A program made the position numbers and the translations under genes. The notes below the pieces were generated by a model that had not been told where the DNA came from, did no database searches, and worked only from the letters and a program-made list of their open reading frames with translations. 64,000 bases of DNA, taken from Ceratothoa steindachneri. Taxonomy: Eukaryota > Arthropoda > Malacostraca > Isopoda > Cymothoidae. Below, piece after piece: positions 44,661 to 56,560 of this stretch (positions within the stretch are counted from its first letter, which is position 1; each line of letters opens with the position of its first letter). Where the stretch lies: NCBI GenBank assembly GCA_963969495.1, contig OZ018331.1, positions 149,606,779-149,670,778 on the forward strand, in the 5' to 3' direction.

Positions 44661-45140
44661 CCCTGAAGAAGAAATTAAAAGAAAGAAATAACGTTGCTTT
44701 TCTAGTTCTCAGACGCTTTAGTTTGCTGTTTGACTAAAGTTCGTATCTTTTGAAGTTGATTTCCTTCATATACGAACAGTTTATATTCGATTTAAGATCC
44801 TACAATGAGGAAACAAAGTTATTTAAAGGCCGTATGAATTTTGTGTAGGATACCGTTCAATACTAGAGAACAAAATACACACTTTTGCATTTTGTTGAAA
44901 ATACTCGTTTAATTTCCATGGAATTAAGAGTAGCTTTCAAAAAAATGGGAAAATTGCGTGTATTTGAAGAAATAATGCGTCCAAAACTAGAGAACGATAA
45001 CTTATAGCTTTCACTTACACGTATAATTGCTAAAATATGTATAGCAACACTGACCCACGTGTAGTGTAGCTTGGTGGTATTGCTCAACTCATTCATGAGT
45101 AATGGTGTTTTCATACAAGACAATGGTCTGTGTCCACAGC
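44661..45140. other. No gene seen
   Basis: AT-rich. The 102-codon minus-strand frame (44863-45171) has no motif. Confidence 0.4.
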
Positions 45141-45144
45141 AAAG

Positions 45145-45240
45145 ACGAGCTCTTGCTAGCCGAGTGGACACTGCGTTGGTCCGCTAACGTCGCGATACCG
45201 GATTCGCTCCGCTACCGCGCACGTAGAGATCTGGTGGATG
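45145..45240 (+). mobile_element. tRNA-derived SINE head
   Basis: GAGCTCTTGCTAGCCGAGTG leads into A box TAGCCGAGTGG (about 45159-45169), and CCGGATTCGCTCC (45199-45211) is a B box at tRNA-like spacing. It shares its first 25 bases with the minus-strand SINE at 35160-35312. The downstream extent is unclear. Confidence 0.55.
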
Positions 45241-46316
45241 CGCTGTGCTTACCCCTGTATTCAGGTGGATAGGTCTTGCACTTCTCATTACACACATAGC
45301 CAAATACAACGCTGCTTTCTTTCCTCTCACGCCTTCACAGCACAACACACACACACTCTCTGTTCCAAGGAATCCTGTCGATGGGTATATCCCATATCTC
45401 TGCCGCGGAACAGGTCCCTCTCTCCCGGGGCGACAAAGGTTGCAATGAATGCTGTTGGAGTGTCAAAAGATAATACTTCCTCGCACCGAAAGACGACCGG
45501 CTCCTGGGGTCCTCGGGCTGACCTTTATTTCATTATCCGGTCGGGATCCGCCTGGATAGAGGCAGTTTGGTGAAACACTGCCCCTATAGCAAAGGCCTTA
45601 GTAGTCGAAAATGACAACACGATAAACTGTGTTGCGCAGAGCCTTGATTTGATTCTGATAGAAAGACTATCGAAGATCCTCGGAGAGAAGGTTTTGGCTC
45701 TGAAACCCACGAATTTTGAAGATCTCTGGCAAAACTTAGAATAAAAAGGGAATAAAATTTCGCCCGAACAATGCGACAAATTGGTGAAATCCTGCAGTCG
45801 ATAATGTGTTCGTTATTAAGAACAATGGCCTGCATACTCATTAATATTTTGTTCATTTGTCTATGAGATATGTTGTTTTCTTGTCATGTTGGCATTTTTA
45901 TTTATCGTTCTCCAGTTTTGAGACGCATCCTCTTTTTAAATACCTATTCCTTTCCTACTTTTTATTTTATGTTCTTTCAACTTAGATACAATCAGAGACA
46001 AATTCAACAATAATATTAGGTGCAATTTTCACGGAATTTCAAAGATTATTTTGGAAAATATTTTGATTTCTGTATTTTTTTCTCTCATTTTGGACGGTAC
46101 TTTAGGTAAAATGTGTTGGGTAGCCCTTTTGTGTTATCAGAGCATACGAAATAGTTATATGCAAGTATGATTGAATTCCTTTTCCTGTTTATCGCTTTCA
46201 CTTACATCCTTTCCATTATTTACTGAGTGGTCAGAAGATTTTTTGGCAGGGTAAATCTTTCTGTTGGCGATGCGATCGTTTGTTTTTTATTTTTTAAAAG
46301 CCCTCCGTGAAAGTCC
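45241..46316. other. No gene seen
   Basis: Overlapping frames near 45238-45856 on both strands lack motifs. Confidence 0.4.
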
Positions 46317-46324
46317 GTCCGGAC

Positions 46325-47310
46325 TAGTGTTGCGAACCGGTTTTTTTAATATTTCATAAAAAAGCCGAAAATAGAAATATAAAAACCAGCTTTTTTTTAA
46401 TAGTCATGAAATTAATTTGTGTAAATATCAACTTAAAAGAATAAAATAATAAAAAAATATTAAAATAAAATATATTACCAGATCCTAATTAAAAAAAAAA
46501 TTATAACATAAACGTAAAAAATAGATATTAGGTTTCTTTAAACCAGCTAACTTTTGCTTATCATTTATCAAAGTATTAAATTTAGCGAGGGAAAAAGATA
46601 AATTGGAAACGCGTTTCCCGTCCTATTCGTTCGACGCCACGGTGCCAGATTAAGGTTTTTTCTTTAGTTAAACTCTTAATTATATAAAATATTTTTAATC
46701 AAATAATTTATTAATTAATATAATTGTATAAAATTATAATATTATATTATAATTTCATCCATCAGCTAAAAAATTTAACTTAAAAATCCCTACATGTCAA
46801 CGGGCATCAATTTAAAGAAGACCCGCCAAATTTGTTGGTGCGAGCAGCAATTAGCACTAAGCACTACTGACTACTTACTGCCTGTAGTCAAAGTCATTTG
46901 CAATTGTCATTTTACTATTTAATTTTTTTATTATTAATTTAAATTTCCATTCCTTAATAACAATGTCAAAAAGATTTAAGATATGGCAATATTTTTTACG
47001 CAAAACAAAAGAAACTGCTGAATGCCCTTTGCTCTTTGCGCTGCTACTTTAGAAAAAAGAATGTCTTAAAAATTATACGTGCATTTTTTTTCTTCTGATA
47101 AATTTTGATTAGGTTTTTCAGTACCCCCCCAAATTTCATATTTTAAAAAGGGTTATATGTTTTGTCATGGTATACATTGGTTTTTACCTGTATTTCTTTT
47201 ACGAAATAAAGGATGCGTTATACAGTTTTATTTTTGATTAATCGCTAGTTGTATTTTTAAAAGTTTCGGTTAAAACCGGTTTTCAAAATTACGGTTATTT
47301 AGCAAACCTA
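46325..47310 (+). mobile_element. hAT-derived 986-bp element with 8-bp target duplication
   Basis: Ends TAGTGTTGCGAACCGG (left) and, complemented, TAGGTTTGCTAAATAACCG (right) are degenerate hAT-type inverted repeats. Flanking octamers GTCCGGAC (46317-46324) and GTCCGAAC (47311-47318) agree at 7 of 8 positions, matching the 8-bp duplication of the hAT superfamily. ACCGGTTTT recurs near both ends. The interior is AT-rich and contains the start of a BED-type reading frame at 46963. The length is too short for a full transposase, so it is an internally deleted derivative. Confidence 0.75.
46963..47052 (+). pseudogene. Truncated BED-finger start of a hAT transposase
   Basis: A 29-codon frame begins MSKRFKIWQYFLRK and continues to TAEC, followed by a stop. 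The aromatic pair WQYF, the basic stretch and the following cysteine match the beginning of BED zinc fingers found at the N-terminus of many hAT transposases. The second cysteine and the His/Cys pair are missing. It lies inside the element with hAT-type ends and target duplication, which supports the assignment. The frame is too short for the standard ORF threshold. Confidence 0.55.
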
Positions 47311-47318
47311 GTCCGAAC

Positions 47319-47639
47319 CTTGTAGGTAAAGTCAGTGTATTAAATGCCAGGTGGAAAATAATAGTATTAGTTTGGGGTAACCGAGAGTGCTCAAAGGTGT
47401 TTAGTAAGTTCAATGTTTTCTTTAGTTCGTATTTCTTTTTCTTTTCCTTCGAGTACCATGCTTCAATTTGGAAACATTCACGTCACTTCTAATCCCTAAA
47501 CGATGTAAAAAGGAAAGTTCGTAGCTGGAGTGGCTGTACTTTGTTGTACGAACGGGCACCATGGGTGCGTTGGTCTCTTAATCTCAGTAGGGTAGACAAG
47601 GCAGCCCATGACCGCTTTCATTATTCCTTGGCTATATTT
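47319..47639. other. No gene seen
   Basis: No recognised feature. Confidence 0.35.
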
Positions 47640-48090
47640 TATTTATCTTCATCTGTCTCTCATTTTGCTTCATTATTCTTGTTGCTTCTTTTTATTCATC
47701 CTCATCTGTCTATCCTTTGGCTTCATTATTCTTGTTGCTTCTTTTTATTCATCCTCATCTGTCTATTCTTTGGCTTCATTATTCTTGTTGCTTCTTTTTA
47801 TTCATCTTCATCTGTCTATCACTTTGTGTTGATTATTATGTTGCTTTTTTATTCATTTTCATCTGCCTTTCCTTTTGCTTTATTATTCCTGTTGCTTCTT
47901 TTTATTCATCTTCATCTATCTCTCCGTTCGCTAAATTATTCATCTGGGTGTTTTTTATTGATATTCATCTATCTGTCCATTTGCTTCATTATTCTTCTTT
48001 CTTCCTTCTTTTTAGTCATCTTCATCTCTCTCTCCTTTGCTTTATTATTCCTGTTATTCATCTTCGTATGTCTGCCCCTTTGCTTCACCC
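47640..48090. repeat. About 53-55-bp pyrimidine-rich minisatellite, about 8 copies
   Basis: Units of TTCATC(T/C)TCATCTGTCTAT, CTTCATTATTCTTGTTGCTT and CTTTT. Overlapping frames of 145 and 190 codons rich in S, F, L and H are by-products. Confidence 0.92.
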
Positions 48091-48475
48091 TGTTATACCT
48101 TCTTTTTGGTTAACTCCTCTATTTTCTTTAACTTTCATCCTTCATTTTGTCTAGGCTCCGTTTTCTTTCGCACGTCACGTAAATAATGTCTGGTTTGCCT
48201 GCTTTCTACAGGTGCGGCGTGCCCTTCCGGCACTCATACTAAATTGAAACTACCTGAACTTTATTTTCATTTTACTATTTCTTCCCTTCTTTCTTTACAA
48301 TTCTCCGCACCTATTTTCTGGGTCGGTGGCTGCCTTTGTAGGCTAGTCGCTGGCCGGCTTTCATCCATTCATCCCTGTCGTGGATAAGATGGGGGTGGGG
48401 GGACGGCACCCTCGGTGCGGGATGGTGGTTTTTAACACGCTTGCTGTTATCTCTCTATGTAGCCTACAATGGGAG
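48091..48475. other. No gene seen
   Basis: No recognised feature. Confidence 0.35.
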
Positions 48476-48477
48476 GG

Positions 48478-48590
48478 ATTCAGGTGACATCTGCAGGTTT
48501 GTGTGCCCTCCTTGCCCCAATGCCTGTACGAGAATCTATGCGTGTATATCTTCCCCCCATTTTCACTATCTCTCACTTTACTTTCTTTAC
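48478..48590 (+). repeat. Dispersed repeat E, copy 3
   Basis: ACATCTGCAGGTTTGTGTG, GCCCCAATGCCTGTACGAGA and CCCCCATTTTCAC match the copy at 50905-51040; the AGTAGTCTCCTC part is deleted. Confidence 0.4.
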
Positions 48591-49044
48591 GAATCTCTCA
48601 CAACATTATGCATGATACGACTTCGTTGCTATTGCGTTTAAAATTCGAGGCGAAAACAATCACATAACATAAAAAATAAATATATGAAATAGGAAAAAAT
48701 ACATGAAATGGGACTAAGTCCAAACTTGGGGGAAATCTAGAGAGTGACTTTAGACCTCTGAGTTTCCTTGATACGTCCTTTGTGCTCCAATGTCAACAAA
48801 TTCGGTTCTTTCTTTCCCCTCGAAATCCTTTTAACCAAAGTGGGAAAAAGGGTTTAACAGCATTAAAAATCCCACTTTACTTCGCGAAACTGGTTTTCTG
48901 TCGAGTTTTCGATTCCCGTCAACGGACGCAGAAATGACGGAAATCGGGTGAAAACCGTCCGTTTTAAGTTTCTGAAATCGATTCTGTTCTAATGAATGAC
49001 GGCACCGTCGCTGCGCTTCGGCAACCAACCATTTGGGGGGAGAA
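48591..49044. other. No gene seen
   Basis: No recognised feature. Confidence 0.35.
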
Positions 49045-49610
49045 AGAAAATTGTCATTTTGTCCTAAATGGCTCCAGTCATTGGCATTTTTTCTGAAATC
49101 CTGTCAGTAATTGTCATTTTGCAGGAAGTCGCCAAGTAATTGTTATTTTGTCGTACCTATCCCTCCCCCCGTAACTATTATTTTCTTGAAATGGCCGATA
49201 TAATTGTCATTTTTTTTTCTTAAATCGCTGGACTAATTGTCATTTTCCATTAGATCATCTCAGTAATTGTTATTTAAGTAATTGTCGTCTCAGTAATTGT
49301 TATTTTGTCTGCACCCCACCTCCGTAACTGCTATTTTCCTGAAATCGCCCTAGTAATTGTCATTTTCAATGAAATCGTCACAGTAATTGTTATTTTGTCT
49401 GCAATTTTTCCCGTAATTGCTACTTGGTCTAAAATATTCCGAATAATTGTCATTTTACCTGAAACATCTCAGTAATTGTCATTTTGTCTGAAATCGAGCT
49501 AATAATTGTTATTTTGTCTGAAATCGCCACAGTAATTGTATTTTTTTCTGACATCACCTTTTGAAATCGTCTTTTTGTTTGAACTTGCCCCATTAATTGT
49601 CATTTTGTCT
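49045..49610. repeat. About 30-33-bp degenerate minisatellite, about 16-18 copies
   Basis: Units of AGTAATTGTCATTTTGTCTG and AAATCGCC with frequent indels. Confidence 0.88.
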
Positions 49611-49915
49611 TAAATAATCCAGGTGATATGGATCTTAGTCCATTTCTAGCCCTTGATTGTAGCCGAATTTCACTAAGAATAGAGACTGCATAGAATTTTA
49701 TATTAATAAATCATTCGAATTTCCGTAGCCATTAATCTTATAATTACAATATTTGCATTTATTCAACGGACAAAACTCCGTATACAATCCTGTATTATAA
49801 ATATACAAATGTATGAACCTAATACAAGCCCCCAAAGTCTTCTTTAGTGAAATTACGTTTGCGCGTGTAGCTGTCATTTTCGTCTGTCTCCTTTCTCCTC
49901 TCCTCAGTAGTCTCG
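49611..49915. other. No gene seen
   Basis: AT-rich spacer. Confidence 0.4.
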
Positions 49916-49923
49916 CTAATCAG

Positions 49924-50436
49924 CATAGGTGGGCGCAATAAAGAAAAATTGTATCACGATAACCGATAAATCACTAACGATAACCTTATCGCCGATAGCC
50001 GATAATCGATAACTGGCGATAAATTGATCGCCCGATAAGGTGATAACCGATAAATCGATAAATCTAAAATTATAATGCAATATTGATTATTGACTATATA
50101 TATAGAGTTATTTTATAATATCATAGAAAGAATATTTGAATACTGTTTCTTAGTTTCTTACCTGGTGAGGCTCTCCTTCATCTCCTCATAGGTTTTGAGG
50201 ATCCTCCTCCCAGCTCGGACCTACCTATTTCTGCCTCCAAGGCACGCACGGCTCGCCCCTGTGCTAAACTGGAACCAAAAACTGAAATTATCGATTATCG
50301 CTAGTTTGGAACCAAAAGTATCGGCGATACCAATGAATTGATAACGCGGACAAAAAAATATCGGATAACCAATAACCCGATATCGTTATCGCGATCAATT
50401 ATCGCGATAATTTATCGCGATTAAAACCCACCTATG
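49924..50436. mobile_element. hAT MITE, 513 bp, perfect 8-bp target duplication
   Basis: Termini CATAGGTGGG (49924-49933) and CCCACCTATG (50427-50436) are perfect inverted repeats flanked by identical CTAATCAG octamers (49916-49923 and 50437-50444). Eight-base duplication and CA...TG ends fit the hAT superfamily. Both sub-terminal regions (about 49955-50065 and 50285-50425) are packed with ATCG/CGAT words such as CGATAACCGATAA and TTATCGCGAT. In other hAT elements repeated sub-terminal motifs bind the transposase. There is no coding potential. The perfect duplication indicates a comparatively recent insertion. Confidence 0.85.
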
Positions 50437-50444
50437 CTAATCAG

Positions 50445-50904
50445 GACCAGTATTACGCTTCGTTAATTGACGGCAAGGATCCAATGTTGAAACTTATCAG
50501 ATTGAAATAATAATAATAATTCAATTTTATTATTTTTCCTTCATTATTATTGAAAATAGTATAAAGGCGGCGAAGAGATAAAAATAAATTCACCTTATCC
50601 TTTTTAACTCCTTATTTGTTATTTACTGAAGAAAATTGCCGATCGCAATTTTTGCGTTATATTATAACAATTTAAATAAAATTTTTAATCCGACGTCTAC
50701 TTTCCTTCAATGAGGAACATACTGAAGAATTAAATATGATGAAGTTGAGGAAAATTGCGTGCGTCCGAAGTAGTCTCATCTTTGTGGCACTCGAGTTTAA
50801 TAACCCAAATTTTCACATCCTCAAACATTACTCTTATCTGAGTTGATTTTTCGTATTGTTTATAATGAAGAATCGCATGGTAGTATTTGCAACCATGCTG
50901 CACC
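50445..50904. other. No gene seen
   Basis: AT-rich sequence. Confidence 0.4.
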
Positions 50905-51040
50905 TAACATCTGGAAGATTGAGTGCCCTTATATGCCCCAACGGCCGCAAGAGTATCTTGAGCGGCCTCAGTAGTCTCCTCTTCAGACCACTCGGGCCTT
51001 GGTTCTTCCTGACATTTTCACCTTCACCGATTTTATGCCT
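50905..51040 (+). repeat. Dispersed repeat E, copy 4
   Basis: The fullest copy: ACATCTGGAAGATTGAGTGC, ATGCCCCAACGGCCGCAAGA, AGTAGTCTCCTCTTCAGACC and CATTTTCACCTTCACCGA. Confidence 0.5.
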
Positions 51041-51164
51041 GTCATCACGAGCCTTTTACAAACAGAGGTGATGCCCTCGTTCATTTTTGTTTTTTGAACA
51101 CCATTGGGTGGGATAAATTGGGAGGGTTAAGTGCTTTAAATGACGTATTTTGAATTCGTGTTTA

Positions 51165-51560
51165 TCGGGGGGGGGGGTTTCTTTACCCTGGTTCTTTTTA
51201 TCACTGTCACCTCTTTGTTTTCCTCTCCTTTATTTTCTCTTCTCCCTCTCTTCAATGGGTTAATTTGTCCTCATTGGATTATTCACGTTATCGTTCTCCA
51301 GCATATTCTCATCATTCTCTTTCTTGTGTCTTCCTCTCTCTTTCTCTTCCTCATTTTCTTTTCATTTAATTTTTATATATTTTTTCTCAGTCCTTTTCCT
51401 CCGTCGTCTTTCCTATTTTCTTCTCTATCTACACAGAATGTGATTTATGTCCCCATGTCTATTTTTTCCTCTTTCACTATTTCTTACTCTCTTCCCTCCT
51501 TTTTATAATGTCCTTTATCTCCTTCCCCGCCCCATTTAACAACAACACTAAATCACTCGA
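51165..51560. other. Pyrimidine-rich low-complexity tract
   Basis: Long CT/TTC-rich stretch after a poly-G run (51167-51178). The 122-codon frame 51140-51508 is hydrophobic low-complexity sequence and not credible as a protein. Confidence 0.6.
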
Positions 51561-51655
51561 ATGAGAGGCATCCCTCACATCACCAAATTAGCTTCTTGCT
51601 CATATTCATTATATTTCTTGGGGCGTTTTCGCAACTATCTTTCCCCGAGTGTTTG

Positions 51656-51700
51656 CTCTCTCTCTCTCTCTCTCTTTCTTTCTCTCTCTCTCTCTCTGAT
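51656..51700. repeat. (CT)n microsatellite
   Basis: About 20 CT units with TT interruptions. Confidence 0.9.
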
Positions 51701-52549
51701 TCTCTCGACGCCTCCTTGTCCTGGGGAGAGAGCTTGCGTGTACCATAGATTTTTCGAGTTATGTCGTCGCGGGGTTCTTTTATGGTACCCCTGGTAGGGT
51801 TACCTTTGTCGAATTGGTCGGGAATGAAGTTCCAGGCAAAGTGCGTCCATCTTCTGCTCTTCTATCGTGTATTATGTTACTAGTTTCTCTATCCCTTCGA
51901 CTAATTAACAAAAACTACTACTATCCTTTCAGCTTTATCTTTCATCTATCTAAAATTAAGGACCTGACTGCTAACTTATGCGTCAGAAGAGAGGCTTTGG
52001 AACCTCTAAAAATAACGCCAATCGGCGCTCACTGGTTGCAAGAGACTAGGAATAAAGGGGGCAATAGGCGCTGGGGCGCGATGAATGGGATAAGGGTAAG
52101 TGCCCCGTTAACCCCTTCCCTGGCGCGTAATTAACGACCATTTCCAGTGAGCGAAGAGGGGTGCCTCTGGTAGCAACTTTCCGAGGTGACGGGCCTTGTT
52201 TCCAGGTTAGTTACCCGGCCAACACAAAGCCTTAGGTCGAGTCTCTTGGTGTGGTGGGATATCCACTGAACGCTACACCGAGATCCTGGCCGCCCTGCAA
52301 GGAACTAGTAGGAGTTTAGTACGGGGTATGTTCCGCCGCTGTTTACCTGGTGCGAAATCGATACCTCCCCTTTGGAGGCTGTCAATTCTGCTTGTTTGGG
52401 AGCCACGTCTCGCCGGGAGCGTGTCTTCTGAAAGATCCTAAACGTCTCCGATGGATAGGCGGGAGCGACTCACGCGGGGCGAACTCACCAATCCCCTCAT
52501 CTTTTTTATTGAGTGGTCGCAAAGTATTCAGAGATATATAGTGTTCAGC

Positions 52550-53809
52550 ATGACTGGAAAGAAAGGAACGGCTGCTCTTAAATACACCTGTTCGGTGTGC
52601 AAAAAGGACAAGTGGTGCGTGGACTTCCCAGCGGGGTGTTACTCGAAATGCCACCCAGAAAGTATCTGCACTGACTGTGTCCTTAAATAAAAAGTGCAAG
52701 AGCTCAAGGATCTATATAGTTCATCTGAGGAAAAATCTAAAGCACTGGAGAGGAAACTGCAGAACCTAGAGTCTGAACACACGCGTCATCTTCGCCGTCT
52801 CGAGGACAGGATCGCCGAGTTGTCCTCTAGACTAGAGGTCCAGTCGGCTCACGATGTATCTCCGAACGACGTGGGTGGATCCGCCGACGAGATCCTCGCC
52901 CAAGAAGCGAGCACTCCATCGGCAGTGCCACGCCAGCCTTCCAACGTCCCAGAGCCGGAGTCAGCTGTTGCGGGACTGGCTCAACGGGCCAAAAAGAAGA
53001 AGAGAGAGAGGAAGAAAGGAATTTTAACAGAAGAGAAAGCAGAAACAGAAGTGGAACCAGAGGAAGGTAGGAAAAAAGAAAGAAGAAAAATAAGAAAAAT
53101 ATGGAGAAGAAAGAGGAAACAGAGAAGTCGCTTCCGAAAGGGAAAACTCTTTCCTCTGCAGCCAAATGTGCGAGGGTCATCCTTATCAGTGATTCCCAAT
53201 CAAGGGATTTGCAACCCATACTATCGGCTCGCCTTCCCAGGACATGGGAAACACCAGATAAGAGTAGAGGCTGAAAAATATCAGATTTCTGAGAGTTCAG
53301 TCGTTGCCCTGATGGTAAGTGGCAACGACCTCTATCTCAGAGGAAGTAGGGTAGGTCCTACAGTCGAGATCCCCCGAATGGTCATGGGGGCTGTGGATGA
53401 CTGTGGATTAAAAACTCGCAGACCTTTCATGGTCGGAATGCTGCCGAGAAGGAGTCCAAGCCGGATTGCTCACTCGAGGAACGTCTCATTGAACCGACGA
53501 CTAGCAGATTTATGTACGGCGGAGTGGGTGTTTTTAGTCGACCCCTACCGCATCTTGTATGGTAGAAACGATCTCTACCAAAGGGATGGGGTGCACCTTT
53601 CTTTTAAAGGAAAGGCTGTATTCTCCAACTGGATACAAGATGTCCTATGGTGGACTCAAAGGACGGTCCAGCCCAGAGTGAGGTCGGACGTGCGCCAGTA
53701 CGCCAAAGTCACCCCTGGAACGACCTTCGCGGAGGTCGCTAGAATGGGTGCCACCACACCACCAAAAGAGAATAGAGAGACAAGTAAGACGGGAAACGGG
53801 AGAGCATAG
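52550..53809 (+). pseudogene. LINE ORF1: zinc finger, coiled coil, SGNH esterase
   Basis: The start at 52550 is chosen because MTGKKG begins directly before the cysteine-rich module CSVCKKDKW...CYSKCHPESICTDC (to about 52680). An in-frame TAA at 52688-52690 follows LK. The frame continues with a heptad-like stretch (KVQELKDLY... to about 52850), a Ser/Pro-rich linker and a Lys/Arg-rich segment. The esterase comes next: RVILISDSQSRDL (block I, about 53170-53210, in another frame), VSGNDLY (block III, about 53318-53338) and RDGVHLSFKGK (block V with D-x-x-H, about 53583-53615). At least two frameshifts surround block I. ORF1 proteins of this kind bind element RNA; the esterase role is not settled. 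Confidence 0.75.
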
Positions 53810-53823
53810 GGAGTTCTACATTC

Positions 53824-56560
53824 GGGGACTCCCTGAAAGTTCTTTTGTTTAATGCAAGGTCGATCATGAACAAGTTTCTTGAACTTCGTGGCCTCGTAGC
53901 GACGAAAAAACCTGAAATGGTAGCCATAACAGAGTCGTGGGTAAAAACCTCAAACCAAAATTTTGAAGGTGAATACGTGATTCCCGGTTACCAACTCTTC
54001 ATAAAAGATAGGCCAGGCAGAGAGGGTGGCGATGTGATGTTGTATGTCAAGGATACGCTCAAATCGACAAACTGCAACATTGTATCCGACCACGAGCTAC
54101 TAGCTGTTGACCTAGATATATGTCCTGCCAGATACAGGACCCTGCTGCTTTACAGACCCACTGCTTAACTCGCTGAAAAGGACAGATATCTGTACCGGCT
54201 GCTGGGTAAACTTGTTCAAGACATAGTGTGTAACGCTATGGGCGATTTCAATACCCATGTTGACTAGGAAACCAGGGAACTCTGTGGCGAGAACGCACTA
54301 CTCCTTGAGTTCGCGAACAACGAGTTCCTGACTCAATGGGTGAGAGAGCCAACGGAAGGCAATAATACCCTCGACTTAGTTTTCACCTATGAGGATGACA
54401 TGGTTGAGGATCTCTCTGTAGACGAAGAGCTCGGTCGCAGTGATCACTGACTAGTCAGATTTATAGTCAAGGTCCCCAAGGTAGAGTCTGCGACTGGTAA
54501 ATCGAGGAAACTTAATTTGAGAAGAGCAGAATTTGCAGGTCTTCGTGCTGGATTGACTGATGCGAAGCTAGAAGTGTGAGAGGATGTTGAAGATTCGTGG
54601 AATAGATTTAAAACTACGTTCATAGGTCTTCAATCACGATTCATTCCTTTGAAAAGCCTTCGTCGGTCTTCTGTCAACCAAAGTGGTTTAATCGAGAAAT
54701 TGTTCAACTGCTGAGAAAGAAGAGAACAGTGTACCATCAGTCAAAGATTTTTGGTGATTTTGACGAGTACCATAGGCTAGCTAGGAGAGTGAAGTCCAGC
54801 ATAAGGGCAGCAAAGCGTTCCAAGGAGCTCCGAGTGGCGAGACTTTGCAAGTAGAATCCCAAGGAGTTCTTTGGTTATGTAAACAGTCGTAAACCAATCC
54901 ATCTCATGATTGGCCCTTTTGTGAATGAGGAGGGGGCATTAAAGCACTTAGATGCAGCAAATGCTAACCTCCTTAACGACCACTTCTCTTCAGTATTTAC
55001 TGAAGAGTGTGGTCCCATCCCCCAGCCCACGAATTCTTACTTGGGGGAAAAGCTGGAGGAAATGGACTTCACCCAAGGAGAAATAAAAAAAAAGATCACT
55101 GATCTAAAGACGAATAAGTCCCCTGGCCCGGACGGCTTTCTACCTAAAGTGTTGAAAGAAGTGCGAGATGAAGTGTCACGACATCTGAGCATAATCTTCA
55201 AAATGTCAATCCGGACCGGATGCGTTCCTAGAGACTGGCGTGAAGCGGAGGTTTACTCCTATCTTCAAGAAAAGAGACCCTAGCCAGCCGTCGAGCTACC
55301 GACCTATTAGCTTGACCTCCATAGTCGGTAAACTCATGGAAAGCATCATGTTGGGCAATATGATGCCATATTTAGAGTCCAACTTGCGATTGAGGAGTTC
55401 CCAGTACGGGTTCCGAAGGCAACGGTCATGCATAACGAATTTTGTGGAATTCTTCCCCTTCGTTTTCATTGAGCACGACCAGTATAAAGCGGTGGATGTT
55501 ATCTTTAGACTTTCAAAAGCCTTCGATAAAGTACCACACCGCTGCCTCCTCCGCTGGGCATAGACGGAAATATAGCAAGTTGGATAGAGAACTGGCGAAG
55601 TGGCAGACAGCAATGGGTGGTGTTGAATGGACAGGCTTCTGAGAGGGTGCCTGTTACTCGCGGTGTTCCTCAAGGATCTGTCATGTGACCACTACTGTTC
55701 ATCATCTACGTCAACGACATGGTCGGTGACATGGTTGCGAAGATTTATAAATTTGCCGATGATACTAAGCTTGGTATGAACCTCACAAAGGAAGGAAATC
55801 CTGCCCACCTTCAAGATGATCTCCGGAAGATTGGGGAGTTGTTGGTCACGTGGCAAATGCCTTTTAACTTGAACAAATGCAAAGTGATCCATATTGGCCA
55901 CCGAAACCCCCAATCTCAGTATATCCTAAGGGCGCTGCTCTTCAATCCACCGACACTGAGAAGGACTTGGGTGTAACTATCACTAGTGATCTCAAGTTCT
56001 CGAGGCAGTGTATTGGGGCGGAGAAGAAAGCCCAAAGGATGTTAGGTTATATAAAGCGACAGTTTGGCTATCGGAACAAGGAGATAGTACTGTGTTTGTA
56101 TAACTCTCTTGTCCGACCTCACCTGAAGTATGCCGTACAATTTTGGAGTCCTTCGTTTCGAAAGGATATCGCAAGATTAGAACGTGTGCAAATCAGAGCA
56201 ACCAAACTCATTCCTTCTATCAGACACAAGAGTTACGAAGATAGATTACGGGAATTAGACTTGTTCTTGATAGAGACCCGGAGAGTGGGTGGTCAGCTTA
56301 TCGAAATGTTCAAAATACTTCGATGCTTCGACATTGTAGACTACAGGGATATTTTCCATCTTAGCCAGAGCAGAACAAAAAATCACGGCTACAAACTTGA
56401 ACTGAAGCGTTGCCAGCGTGATCTGTGTGGAAAATCTTTCTCATTTGGCATCTGCGGCACTTGGAACGCACTTCCAGTGGAAGTTGTCAACAGCAACTCT
56501 GTTCAACAGTTCAAGTCGAGACTAGACAAAGTCTTGAAAAATAGCCGTTTGGAGACTTGA
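53824..56560 (+). pseudogene. LINE ORF2: endonuclease-reverse transcriptase, broken
   Basis: The endonuclease opens FNARSIMNKF (53848) and TESWVKT, with a stop at 54166, then GDFNTHVD, NNTLDLVF and RSDH, each near further stops. RT blocks: NKSPGPDGFLP (about 55115-55145), then a shift to FTPIFKKRDPSQPSSYRPIS (55250-55310), QYGFRRQRSC, LSKAFDKVPHR, RGVPQGS (about 55659-55679) with a stop at 55686, and KFADDTKLG with intact FADD at 55752-55763. The C-terminal frame 55877-56560 has STDTEKDLGVTI, YNSLVRPHLKYAVQFWSPSF and WNALPVEVV and ends with a normal stop. All catalytic motifs can be found, but they are spread over three frames. Confidence 0.85.

Noticed and set aside
47541..48154. 190- and 145-codon hydrophobic frames
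   Set aside because: Both are translations of the 53-55-bp CT-rich minisatellite.
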